Shown in pieces: positions 1 to 6,221 of a stretch of DNA of 6,604 bases (within the stretch, counting starts at the first letter, position 1; every line of letters starts with the position of its first letter). The translations under genes were made by a program, and so were the position numbers. The notes under the pieces are model-generated. The model worked only from the letters and a program-made list of their open reading frames with translations. It was not told the origin of the DNA and ran no database searches. This stretch comes from an uncultured Bacteroidales bacterium. GTDB taxonomy: Bacteria > Bacteroidota > Bacteroidia > Bacteroidales > UBA932. Where the stretch lies: NCBI GenBank assembly GCA_946406275.1, contig CAMJJZ010000060.1, forward strand, positions 1-6,604, written 5' to 3'.

Positions 1-4
1 ATAT

Positions 5-1429
5 ATGGAGAAGTACATTGCATCAATCGATCTTGGCAGTTCAAAATTTGGACTCTGCGTAGCCCGCGTGAACGGGGACGACGTCCAGATTGTGTACTAC
101 AAGGAGACGCCGTCGGACGGTATCCGCGCCAGTCTCATCACCAACCCCATGAAGGCCTCTCTGAGGCTTCAGGAGGCCATCAAGGAGGCCGAAAAGGAAC
201 TCATGATCCAGATTCTGCAGGTAGTGGTGGGCATGCCCCGCAGCGAAGTTGCGCAGGTAACGGCCCAGGCCCGCATAGACCGCAGCAATCAGGACGAATA
301 CATCACCGCCGAGGAGGTCCAGACCCTAAAGTCAATCGCCCTGGAGACCTATCCCCTGCCCAATCCGGAAAAGCAGATAATGCTTGGTGCGGTGGCGCAG
401 TCTTTCTCCATAGACGATGAGATCCAGCTGGTGGAAAACGAGGTTGTAGGTACCCTGAGCAGCACCCTGGAAGGTAACTTCAAGGTGTTCATCGGCAGCC
501 GCAGCGCTACCGCCGCCCTGGACAAGATCTTCAACGGAATGAACATCGCCCTTGCAAAGAAGTACTTCCTCCCGGACGTGGTTGCCCGCACCGTTCTCAC
601 GGACGATGAGATGACCTCCGGCGTAGCCCTGGTGGACGTGGGCGCCGGAGTAACATCGGTCTCCATCTACTACGGCGGCATAATGCGCTACTATGCATCC
701 ATTCCCTTCGGCGGAAAGGCCATCACCGGCGACATCCGCACAGAGTGCTCCATATCGGACGACCTGGCCGAGAAGATCAAGAAGCGCTTCGGCGCCTGCT
801 TGCCCGGAAAGCTTGCTTCCCTGAGCGAGAAGGTGCTGCAGATCCGCCTCACAGAGCCTTTCAAGGAGGTCCCCGTGAGGTACATATCGGAAATTATCGA
901 CTGCCGCGCACGCGAGATTGTGGACGCCATGCTGTACTACATCCAGGAAAGCGGTCTTCCCAATGCCATACGCAGCGGTATCGTCATAACCGGTGGCGGA
1001 GCGGAACTGGCCAACTTCGTGGGCCTGGTGAAGGAGATGAGCGGTTACGAGGTCCGCAAGGGCTATCCACGTTTCATGTTCTCCGCATCGGTGGGCAGCG
1101 GCGTCTACTCAACATCGGCAACCGCGGCAATCGGCATGATCCTGGCCGCCAAGGACGATAACCTCCCGGACTGCATTACCATGCCGGAAAAGAAGGAAGT
1201 GCCTGAGGAAGAGATGGTTGAAGTGGAAGTGACGGACGAGACTCCCGCACCGGACACCCTGTTCGCACCGGAGGAATTCGGCGAGGTAAAACCCAAGGAA
1301 GAGAAAAAACGCACCAAGAAAGTGAAGGTGCCCAAACCCAAGACGGAGAAATCCGGCTTCCTCTCCGTGTTCTGGAACACCCTGGAAGACACCGCACTCA
1401 AGATTTACGACAAAGCAAACGAAGAATAA
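5..1429 (+). CDS. ftsA: Cell division protein FtsA
   Basis: FtsA is an actin-fold ATPase that binds the C-terminal tail of FtsZ and anchors the Z-ring to the inner face of the cytoplasmic membrane. The 474-residue product shows the fold in order: phosphate-1 motif around residues 6-20 (SIDLGSSKFGL), the 1C (SHS2) region at roughly 84-160, phosphate-2 motif at 207-225 (VALVDVGAGVTSV), and the adenosine motif at 325-335 (GIVITGGGAEL). After about residue 390 comes a charged linker, first acidic and Pro/Glu-rich, then Lys-rich, of about 58 residues. It ends in a probable amphipathic helix at 450-470 (GFLSVFWNTLEDTALKIY), likely the membrane-targeting sequence. It is somewhat longer than the 420 residues of E. 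coli FtsA because of this linker. The ATG lies four bases from the window edge, so upstream signals and the preceding gene cannot be seen. Its stop is 3 bases before ftsZ, so the two are surely one operon. Confidence 0.96.
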   Translation: MEKYIASIDLGSSKFGLCVARVNGDDVQIVYYKETPSDGIRASLITNPMKASLRLQEAIKEAEKELMIQILQVVVGMPRSEVAQVTAQARIDRSNQDEYITAEEVQTLKSIALETYPLPNPEKQIMLGAVAQSFSIDDEIQLVENEVVGTLSSTLEGNFKVFIGSRSATAALDKIFNGMNIALAKKYFLPDVVARTVLTDDEMTSGVALVDVGAGVTSVSIYYGGIMRYYASIPFGGKAITGDIRTECSISDDLAEKIKKRFGACLPGKLASLSEKVLQIRLTEPFKEVPVRYISEIIDCRAREIVDAMLYYIQESGLPNAIRSGIVITGGGAELANFVGLVKEMSGYEVRKGYPRFMFSASVGSGVYSTSATAAIGMILAAKDDNLPDCITMPEKKEVPEEEMVEVEVTDETPAPDTLFAPEEFGEVKPKEEKKRTKKVKVPKPKTEKSGFLSVFWNTLEDTALKIYDKANEE

Positions 1430-1432
1430 GCC

Positions 1433-2665
1433 ATGATAGACCATTTGATTACCCCCAGCGACTGGAATCCGGAGAATTCCATCATCAAGGTTATCGGCGT
1501 AGGCGGCGGTGGCTGCAACGCTGTGAACTACATGTACAGGCAGAATATCAAGGGCTGCAGCTTCGTAGTGTGCAACACCGACGCCCAGGCCCTGCAGACC
1601 AGCGAAGTGCCCGTGAAGATACAGATGGGCCAGAACGGCCTTGGTGCCGGAACGGATCCCACCGCCGGACGCAATGCGGCTCTGGAATCACAGGAAGAGA
1701 TAGCCCAGAAGGTGCTTGACTGCGGAACGCAGATGCTCTTCATCACCGCCGGCATGGGCGGCGGCACCGGAACCGGTGCTTCCCCCGTCATTGCCAAGAT
1801 GGCTAAAGAGCGCGGCATCCTCACCGTGGCCGTCGTCACCATTCCTTTCAAGAACGAAGGCAACGAGAGCCAGTCCAAGGCAGTTGACGGCATCCACGAG
1901 CTGGAAAAGAACGTGGACTCCCTACTCATCATCAATAACGAAAAGCTCTACCAGTTCTTCGGCGACACCCTCATTCAGGAAGCGTTCCCCAAGGCCGATG
2001 AAGTTCTGGCCACCGCAGTACGCGGTATCATCGAGGTAATTTCCTGCCCCGGCTACATCAACGTTGACTTCCAGGACGTGTGCAAGATGATGCGCGGTTC
2101 CGGAATGGCCCTCATGGGCAGCGGCGAAGGCTCCGGCGAAAACCGCCTCCAGGATGCCGTGAAGGGCGCTTTCGAGAGTCCGCTCCTGAACGACTTTGAC
2201 CTCAAGACCGCCAAGAACGTCCTCATCAACATCACCACAGGCAACAACGACCGCGGCGCCAAGATGAGCGACCTTGAGAAGATTGACGACATGATTTCCG
2301 AGTACACCGGCGATGCCAATCACTTCAAGAAGGGCATTATCTGGGACAACGACCCCGATTTTGGCGACAAGATCCGCATCACGGCAATCGTCACCGGCTT
2401 CGACATGGACCTGGGCGGCCTGGGCCTCAACAAAGACCTCGGCAACCTCGTGATCATTGACGAGGGCTTCCAGTGGGATCTTTCTGACCACGGCGCCGAA
2501 GTCTCCATCCCCGGCGGTACCGAAACCATCAAAATCGGTTACAACAACTCCGACAACGCCCGCAAGTTCAACTTCGCCAGCGACGTCAAGCCCGTCCTCT
2601 GCGTGGAGCCCGGCGAAAGACGTTCAGATTTGGAAATCACCCCTGCTATCCGCAGGTCGCATTAA
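1433..2665 (+). CDS. ftsZ: Cell division protein FtsZ
   Basis: FtsZ is the tubulin-like GTPase that assembles the cytokinetic ring. The 410-residue product has the N-terminal nucleotide loop GVGGGGCNAVN (22-32), the tubulin signature GGGTGTGASP (109-118), and the T7 loop NVDFQDV (210-216). In the T7 loop, D212 and D215 match the two aspartates that complete the GTPase site of the neighbouring subunit. The globular core ends near ITAIVTGF (316-323). A linker follows, ending in a C-terminal peptide DLEITPAIRR (399-408) that resembles the conserved FtsZ tail used to bind FtsA and other partners. The start is 3 bases after the ftsA stop with no evident Shine-Dalgarno sequence, implying translation linked to ftsA. 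The stop lies 3 bases from the stop of the convergent gltX gene. All catalytic elements are intact, so it should be active. Confidence 0.98.
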   Translation: MIDHLITPSDWNPENSIIKVIGVGGGGCNAVNYMYRQNIKGCSFVVCNTDAQALQTSEVPVKIQMGQNGLGAGTDPTAGRNAALESQEEIAQKVLDCGTQMLFITAGMGGGTGTGASPVIAKMAKERGILTVAVVTIPFKNEGNESQSKAVDGIHELEKNVDSLLIINNEKLYQFFGDTLIQEAFPKADEVLATAVRGIIEVISCPGYINVDFQDVCKMMRGSGMALMGSGEGSGENRLQDAVKGAFESPLLNDFDLKTAKNVLINITTGNNDRGAKMSDLEKIDDMISEYTGDANHFKKGIIWDNDPDFGDKIRITAIVTGFDMDLGGLGLNKDLGNLVIIDEGFQWDLSDHGAEVSIPGGTETIKIGYNNSDNARKFNFASDVKPVLCVEPGERRSDLEITPAIRRSH

Positions 2666-2668
2666 AGA

Positions 2669-4339
2669 TTATTTCCGTCCCAGAGTTTCCGCCACATAAG
2701 TCATGCGGCGGGCGAATTCCTTGCGGCCGATGAAGGAAATGATGGCGGCAATGCCAAGGCCGCTGGCGGCGCCGGTGAGTGCCAGGCGCAGGCTGTTCAT
2801 GACCTTGCCCATGGGGTACTCACGCATCTTGATGTAGTCTACCATAGCTGTCTCAATGGCTTCAGGAGTCATGGGACCGCGCCAGACATCAAGATCGTCA
2901 AAGCCGAACTCCGCGCCGGTAATGTACTGGCATACCTCGAAGCAGTTTTCATAGTGGTCTTCCTTCCAGAACTTGTCCACGTCTTTCTGGACAAACTCCG
3001 TGGGGGCGGTGAAAAGATGCCAGGCTATGTCCCAGAAATCGGCCACGAAGGTTGCACGCTCCTTGATGAGCTCAACCACGGCTTCTACGTATTCTCTAGT
3101 GAAGATATGGTTCTTGAAATCGGCACCGAATCCTTCGAATTCTGCGCCGGCGGTGAGAGCACATGCAGGGCAGCTAACCACCTTGATATCATGACTTTCC
3201 AGGATAGGAATGAAGATATCCGTGAGCTCTGAAGTGCTCTTCAGGCGAAGGTATTCCTTATTGTACCATTTTGCCTTGTCCGGGTTGAACTTGGCGCCGG
3301 CTTTTTGGACTTTGTCCAGGGAGAATGCCTGTACGAGTTCCGGGAGGGTGAAGAGTTCCCTGTCGTCACCGGGGTTCCAGCCCAGCATGGCAAGCATGTT
3401 CACGAAGGCCTCCGGGAAGTAGCCGTCCTCGCGGTAGCCGCGGGAAAGCTCGCCGGTTTCCGGATTCTGCCAACGGAGGGGGAATACCGGGAATCCCATC
3501 TTGTCTCCGTCTCTCTTGGAAAGCTTTCCGTTGCCAACAGGCTTCAGAAGCAGGGAAAGGTGGGCAAAGCGGGGCATGGTATCCGTCCAGCCAAATGCCT
3601 CATACAGAAGGTAATGCAGAGGCAGTGACGGGAGCCATTCTTCTCCGCGGATGACCTCGGAGATTTCCATGAGGTGGTCATCGACTATGTTGGCGAGGTG
3701 GTATGTGGGGAGTTCATCGGCACGCTTCCAGAGGACTTTGTCGTCCAGGGTGTCCGAGTTCACTTCCACGTGGCCGCGGATGAGATCGTCCATTTTCACC
3801 GTGCGATTTTCCGGCATTTTGAAGCGGATGGTCCAGTCCGTGGTCTCTTCCAGAAGGCGTTTCACTTCCGCTTCCGGGAGGGTGAGGGAGTTACGGAGGG
3901 TTTTCCTGGTGGCGGCGTTGTACATGAAAGTCTCGCCCTTGGATTCTGCCTCGGTGCGGCGGGCGGTTAGCTCATCAGCACTGTCAAAAGCATAATATGC
4001 CCAACCGTCGGCTACAAGCTGCTCTGCGTACTTGCGGTAGATGGGTTTCCTCTGGCTCTGGCGGTAAGGGGCGTGGGGATGTTTGGCCGATGCCTCCTCC
4101 ACAACCTTGCCGTTCTCTACGCCCTCGTCCGGGATTATTCCGCACCACTGAAGGGCTTCAAGGATGTACTGCTCCGCCCCGGGGACAAACCTGTGGGAGT
4201 CCGTGTCTTCTATGCGGATGATGAAATCTCCGCCATTTTGCTTTGCATACAGATAATTATACAGTGCAGTACGTACGCCGCCCATGTGGAGCGGTCCGGT
4301 GGGTGAAGGTGCAAACCTTACGCGAGTTCTTCTTTCCAT
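2669..4339 (-). CDS. gltX: Glutamyl-tRNA synthetase
   Basis: This class I aminoacyl-tRNA synthetase charges tRNA(Glu) with glutamate in the cytoplasm. The 556-residue product begins RVRFAPSPTGPLHMGG, where HMGG (18-21) is the HIGH motif. IRIEDTD (41-47) and PYRQSQR (91-97) line the active site. KLSKR (272-276) is the KMSKS-type loop, followed by GFPVFPL and GYREDGY, which I associate with Bacteroidetes enzymes. The C-terminal anticodon-binding half is recognisable by YNKEYLR (359-365) and GLGIAAIISFIG (527-538). The protein is longer than the approximately 470-510 residues usual for bacterial GltX. Part of the excess is an insertion at about 388-412 containing CPAC. The ATG has a Bacteroidetes -7 promoter box a short distance upstream, so the gene can be expressed independently of the transposase gene before it. 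Nothing suggests a pseudogene. Confidence 0.97.
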   Translation of the reverse strand: MERRTRVRFAPSPTGPLHMGGVRTALYNYLYAKQNGGDFIIRIEDTDSHRFVPGAEQYILEALQWCGIIPDEGVENGKVVEEASAKHPHAPYRQSQRKPIYRKYAEQLVADGWAYYAFDSADELTARRTEAESKGETFMYNAATRKTLRNSLTLPEAEVKRLLEETTDWTIRFKMPENRTVKMDDLIRGHVEVNSDTLDDKVLWKRADELPTYHLANIVDDHLMEISEVIRGEEWLPSLPLHYLLYEAFGWTDTMPRFAHLSLLLKPVGNGKLSKRDGDKMGFPVFPLRWQNPETGELSRGYREDGYFPEAFVNMLAMLGWNPGDDRELFTLPELVQAFSLDKVQKAGAKFNPDKAKWYNKEYLRLKSTSELTDIFIPILESHDIKVVSCPACALTAGAEFEGFGADFKNHIFTREYVEAVVELIKERATFVADFWDIAWHLFTAPTEFVQKDVDKFWKEDHYENCFEVCQYITGAEFGFDDLDVWRGPMTPEAIETAMVDYIKMREYPMGKVMNSLRLALTGAASGLGIAAIISFIGRKEFARRMTYVAETLGRK

Positions 4340-4356
4340 AAGTCAGATTTAACTTA

Positions 4357-4382
4357 CAAATATAAGCATTTTCACTGACAAA
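4357..4382 (-). promoter_or_regulatory. Probable gltX promoter (Bacteroidetes type)
   Basis: On the minus strand, TATATTTG (4357-4364) matches the Bacteroidetes sigma-ABfr -7 consensus TAnnTTTG at every defined base. A TTTG (4379-4382) lies upstream, but only 14 bases separate the two, against roughly 19-20 in characterised promoters, so this -33 element is doubtful. Transcription would begin around 4350, giving a leader of about 10-15 bases before the gltX ATG. That leader is AT-rich and has no Shine-Dalgarno sequence, as is common in this phylum. The upstream element overlaps the last codons of the transposase gene. The -7 box is seen directly; its use as a promoter is inferred. Confidence 0.5.
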
Positions 4383-5280
4383 GGAGCGTTTTTACGCGTT
4401 CCGGATCAATGTTAAATACCCTTGCCAGCTGGGAGACCGTAGTTTTGAATATCCTGTATACGTAGGGAAGCAGCCGGCATTTCTGCAAAACGGATATATC
4501 TTTGAGCTGGAGGCCAAACCACTGACGGCTGAGTTCGTCGATGCTTTTGAACAGTTCCGAGTCCGGTTTCATTTCCCTGGGGGCATCAATGAGTCTCTCC
4601 CTCATCTCTGCAGAGTTGAGTCCGCCTATTGTCCTCAGCCAGTAGGAGCAGTCATGGTTGAAAGCCTGCTCCAGATACTCCCAGTCGCAGAAACTGCGTG
4701 GGATTAGTCTATAGTTCTGGTCCAGGAGCCACGGCACTCCGTTTATCTTGCGGGAGGTGTGAAAGACTGCCATGAACTGCCTTGTGGTGAGCTCCGATGC
4801 CTTTATTGCTCCAGAAATGTCCTCGTGGGAGAACATGGCTCCGTAACCGGACCAGGGGTAATCCGCAATCCGGCACTTGTTGTCAAGGGCATTCCTGGGA
4901 ATGTATGCCAGGGCATTCCGGATATGGGAATTGGTTTCCATGGGGAGAGCCTGTACGGAGGTGTTTTCCATGACGTTGGGCTCACCGTACTTGTGACGGA
5001 GCCACATTGAGTAGATGCGTTTCGACTCTTCGCCAAACCGTTGTGCATGCCAGTGGTCCTGCGCCAGGACTGCGGCATGGCAATGATTGGATACTACGGC
5101 GTGGATAATGATGATGACGTTGCTTCTCCATGCAGCGACACACATGATTTTGACCATTGCGTCATAGTCGTCATCGTCCCTGCAGAGGACTGCTGTCTGA
5201 TTGCCTTCCAAACTCATGTGGAAGGGAGAAACTTCCCGGACAATGCCGTCCGGCATTTTACGCAAAATGAGCTTAATCAT
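4372..5280 (-). CDS. REP-associated-type tyrosine transposase (RAYT, Y1/HUH family)
   Basis: The 302-residue product resembles the IS200/REP-associated tyrosine transposases, single-strand DNA nucleases that cut and rejoin hairpin-forming DNA. The N-terminal half fits the Y1 fold. FHMSLEGNQ (20-28) sits where family members have YHV-SRGN. VVSNHCHAAV (62-71) is the HUH-type metal motif with H66 and H68. AYIPRNALDN (125-134) corresponds to the YIxxNPVRAG motif and puts the likely nucleophile at Y126, and YPWSGY (141-146) matches the usual DYPWSSY. The NP of that motif reads NA here, and the SRGN arginine is Glu. Residues 180-302 form a long C-terminal region ending in a possible helix-turn-helix (TVSQLARVFNIDPERVKTLL, 281-300). 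No frameshift or internal stop is present. An in-frame TGA just upstream makes the ATG at 5280 the earliest start; M9 is an alternative. No terminal repeats or target duplications were recognised, so it looks like a resident single gene rather than an active insertion sequence. Confidence 0.8.
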   Translation of the reverse strand: MIKLILRKMPDGIVREVSPFHMSLEGNQTAVLCRDDDDYDAMVKIMCVAAWRSNVIIIIHAVVSNHCHAAVLAQDHWHAQRFGEESKRIYSMWLRHKYGEPNVMENTSVQALPMETNSHIRNALAYIPRNALDNKCRIADYPWSGYGAMFSHEDISGAIKASELTTRQFMAVFHTSRKINGVPWLLDQNYRLIPRSFCDWEYLEQAFNHDCSYWLRTIGGLNSAEMRERLIDAPREMKPDSELFKSIDELSRQWFGLQLKDISVLQKCRLLPYVYRIFKTTVSQLARVFNIDPERVKTLLCQ

Positions 5281-5330
5281 AAGTATTTTGTTTACTCATG
5301 ACAGTCTCTTTTTGTTCGGTAAAGGTAAGC

Positions 5331-5395
5331 AAAAAAACACAAACATTGACGCAGGTCCCGAAAAATTGGGAGGACCTGCGTCAATGAATAGTGTT
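5331..5395 (-). terminator. Intrinsic terminator of truB (perfect 14-bp hairpin plus T-tract)
   Basis: ATTGACGCAGGTCC at 5345-5358 and its exact reverse complement at 5372-5385 form a 14-bp stem around a 13-base loop. A second short pairing, AACAC (5336-5340) with GTGTT (5391-5395), extends the structure across small internal loops. Read on the minus strand, the hairpin follows the truB stop codon, with the outer arm touching it, and leads into a run of seven T residues (5331-5337) interrupted only by the outer GTG. This is the layout of a factor-independent terminator for the rpiB-truB transcript. On the plus strand no T-tract follows the stem, so termination should be one-directional. Because it lies just upstream of a RAYT gene, a REP-like role is possible as well. 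Confidence 0.75.
5345..5385. repeat. Perfect 14-bp inverted repeat with 13-base loop
   Basis: The two arms (5345-5358 and 5372-5385) are perfectly complementary and would form a cruciform or a single-strand DNA hairpin as well as an RNA hairpin. The loop is CGAAAAATTGGGA. It occupies much of the 113-base gap between truB and the transposase gene; the rest of that gap (5281-5330) is AT-rich, with no other convincing structure apart from a weak -7-like TACCTTTA. I saw no second copy elsewhere in the window by eye. It is listed separately from the terminator because REP elements recognised by RAYT enzymes are palindromes of comparable size. Confidence 0.85.
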
Positions 5396-6221
5396 AAGGG
5401 GCAAGGAGGGAAAGAGCCTGTTCCAAGGACAGGGAGTCGGCAAGGGAGTAGGAGCCGCTGCGGGAACGGATCAGGCCCGCAAGGTGTGCTCCGGAATCCA
5501 GCGCCTCCCCCAGGTCACGTGCAAAGGCCCTGATGTAAGTGCCTTTGCTACAGGCAATTCTGATCACCGCCTCCGGCAATCCCATGGCTGAAGTATCTGC
5601 AACATTAATTCTAGAAGAAGCGGTTCCGGTGGGCGCAACAGTTTCCGAAGAGACTGTCTCCTCCGCATTTCTGAAATCAAGTAACTCCAGCTCAGAAATA
5701 ACTATCCTGTTGCGGGTTAGGGTTTCCATGGCGGTGGAGTCAAGGGCGGAGGTGTTGCCGGAGCGGTAGAGCTTGCGGGCAAGCTCGTAGGCGCGGACGC
5801 CATCTACGGACTTGGCGCTGAAAAGGGGCGCTATCTGCTCCTGTTCGCCAAGGAACTGAGGAAGTACGGAGCGGACGGCATCGGCAGTGATGTGGGCGTA
5901 CGGGAAGGTGCGGTCTACGTCCTTTTCAAGGTCGTAGGAGGGTGTGGTGGCGCCGAAGCGGATGGTGGCGATGTACTCCTTATCGTGGTCCTGGAGCTCC
6001 TGGGCGCGTTTGCAGGCATTGCCGATGCACACCAGAAGGACGCCTGTAGCCAGAGGATCCAGGGTGCCGGCGTGGCCCACCTTCAGGTTCTTTTTCCCGA
6101 AGTGCTTGATTGCAGCGAACTTGAGTTTACGGATGACATCGGCCGATGTCCACCTGTACGGCTTGTCCACCGGGAGGACTATTCCTTCCGGGTAATCGGC
6201 AATGTCACGGGAAAGGCTCAT
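5394..6221 (-). CDS. truB: tRNA pseudouridine(55) synthase TruB
   Basis: TruB isomerises uridine 55 in the T-loop of most tRNAs to pseudouridine. The 275-residue product shows the catalytic motif GHAGTLDPLATGVL (49-62), with D55 as the expected nucleophile. It also has KEY (81-83), the substrate-loop motif APLFSAKSVDGVRAYELAR (131-149), and CSKGTYIRAFARDLGEAL (224-241). There is little sequence after LIRSRSGSYSL, so a separate PUA domain of the E. coli kind is absent or minimal. Residues about 185-216 are an unusual Ser/Thr/Ala-rich insertion between two core strands. The open frame extends 21 codons further upstream, but that stretch lies in another frame over the end of rpiB and does not resemble TruB. 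I chose the ATG at 6221 because it overlaps the rpiB stop as ATGA, typical of coupled translation. A hairpin terminator follows directly. Confidence 0.95.
   Translation of the reverse strand: MSLSRDIADYPEGIVLPVDKPYRWTSADVIRKLKFAAIKHFGKKNLKVGHAGTLDPLATGVLLVCIGNACKRAQELQDHDKEYIATIRFGATTPSYDLEKDVDRTFPYAHITADAVRSVLPQFLGEQEQIAPLFSAKSVDGVRAYELARKLYRSGNTSALDSTAMETLTRNRIVISELELLDFRNAEETVSSETVAPTGTASSRINVADTSAMGLPEAVIRIACSKGTYIRAFARDLGEALDSGAHLAGLIRSRSGSYSLADSLSLEQALSLLAP
6218..6221 (-). other. ATGA stop/start overlap joining rpiB and truB
   Basis: The minus strand reads ATGA here: the TGA ends rpiB and the ATG begins truB. Ribosomes finishing RpiB can restart on truB, so the two products are probably translationally coupled. 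No clear Shine-Dalgarno sequence precedes the truB ATG, which favours reinitiation. The overlap also decides the truB start against a longer upstream reading. Confidence 0.75.

Noticed and set aside
1922..2491. A 189-codon open frame on the minus strand inside ftsZ
   Set aside because: It lies wholly antisense to a clear ftsZ. Its Val/Ala/His/Glu-rich composition is what the complement of GC-biased codons produces, and it has no recognisable domain.
2642..2656. A 5-bp hairpin at the end of ftsZ as an intrinsic terminator
   Set aside because: The stem is short and no T-tract follows on either strand, so it is reported only as part of the junction observation.
3305..3628. Plus-strand open frames opposite gltX, including 2954-3232, 3305-3628 and 3651-3995
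   Set aside because: They are antisense shadows of the intact gltX reading frame and have no family resemblance.
5320..5327. TACCTTTA on the minus strand as a -7 box for the transposase gene
   Set aside because: It differs from TAnnTTTG at the last base and has no -33 TTTG at suitable spacing, so it is too weak to call a promoter.
5300..5658. An 11-base inverted match, GACAGTCTCTT at 5300-5310 and AAGAGACTGTC at 5648-5658, around the truB end
   Set aside because: A few 11-base matches are expected by chance in 6.6 kb. One copy is inside truB coding sequence and the flanks do not extend the match, so it is not taken as transposon ends.
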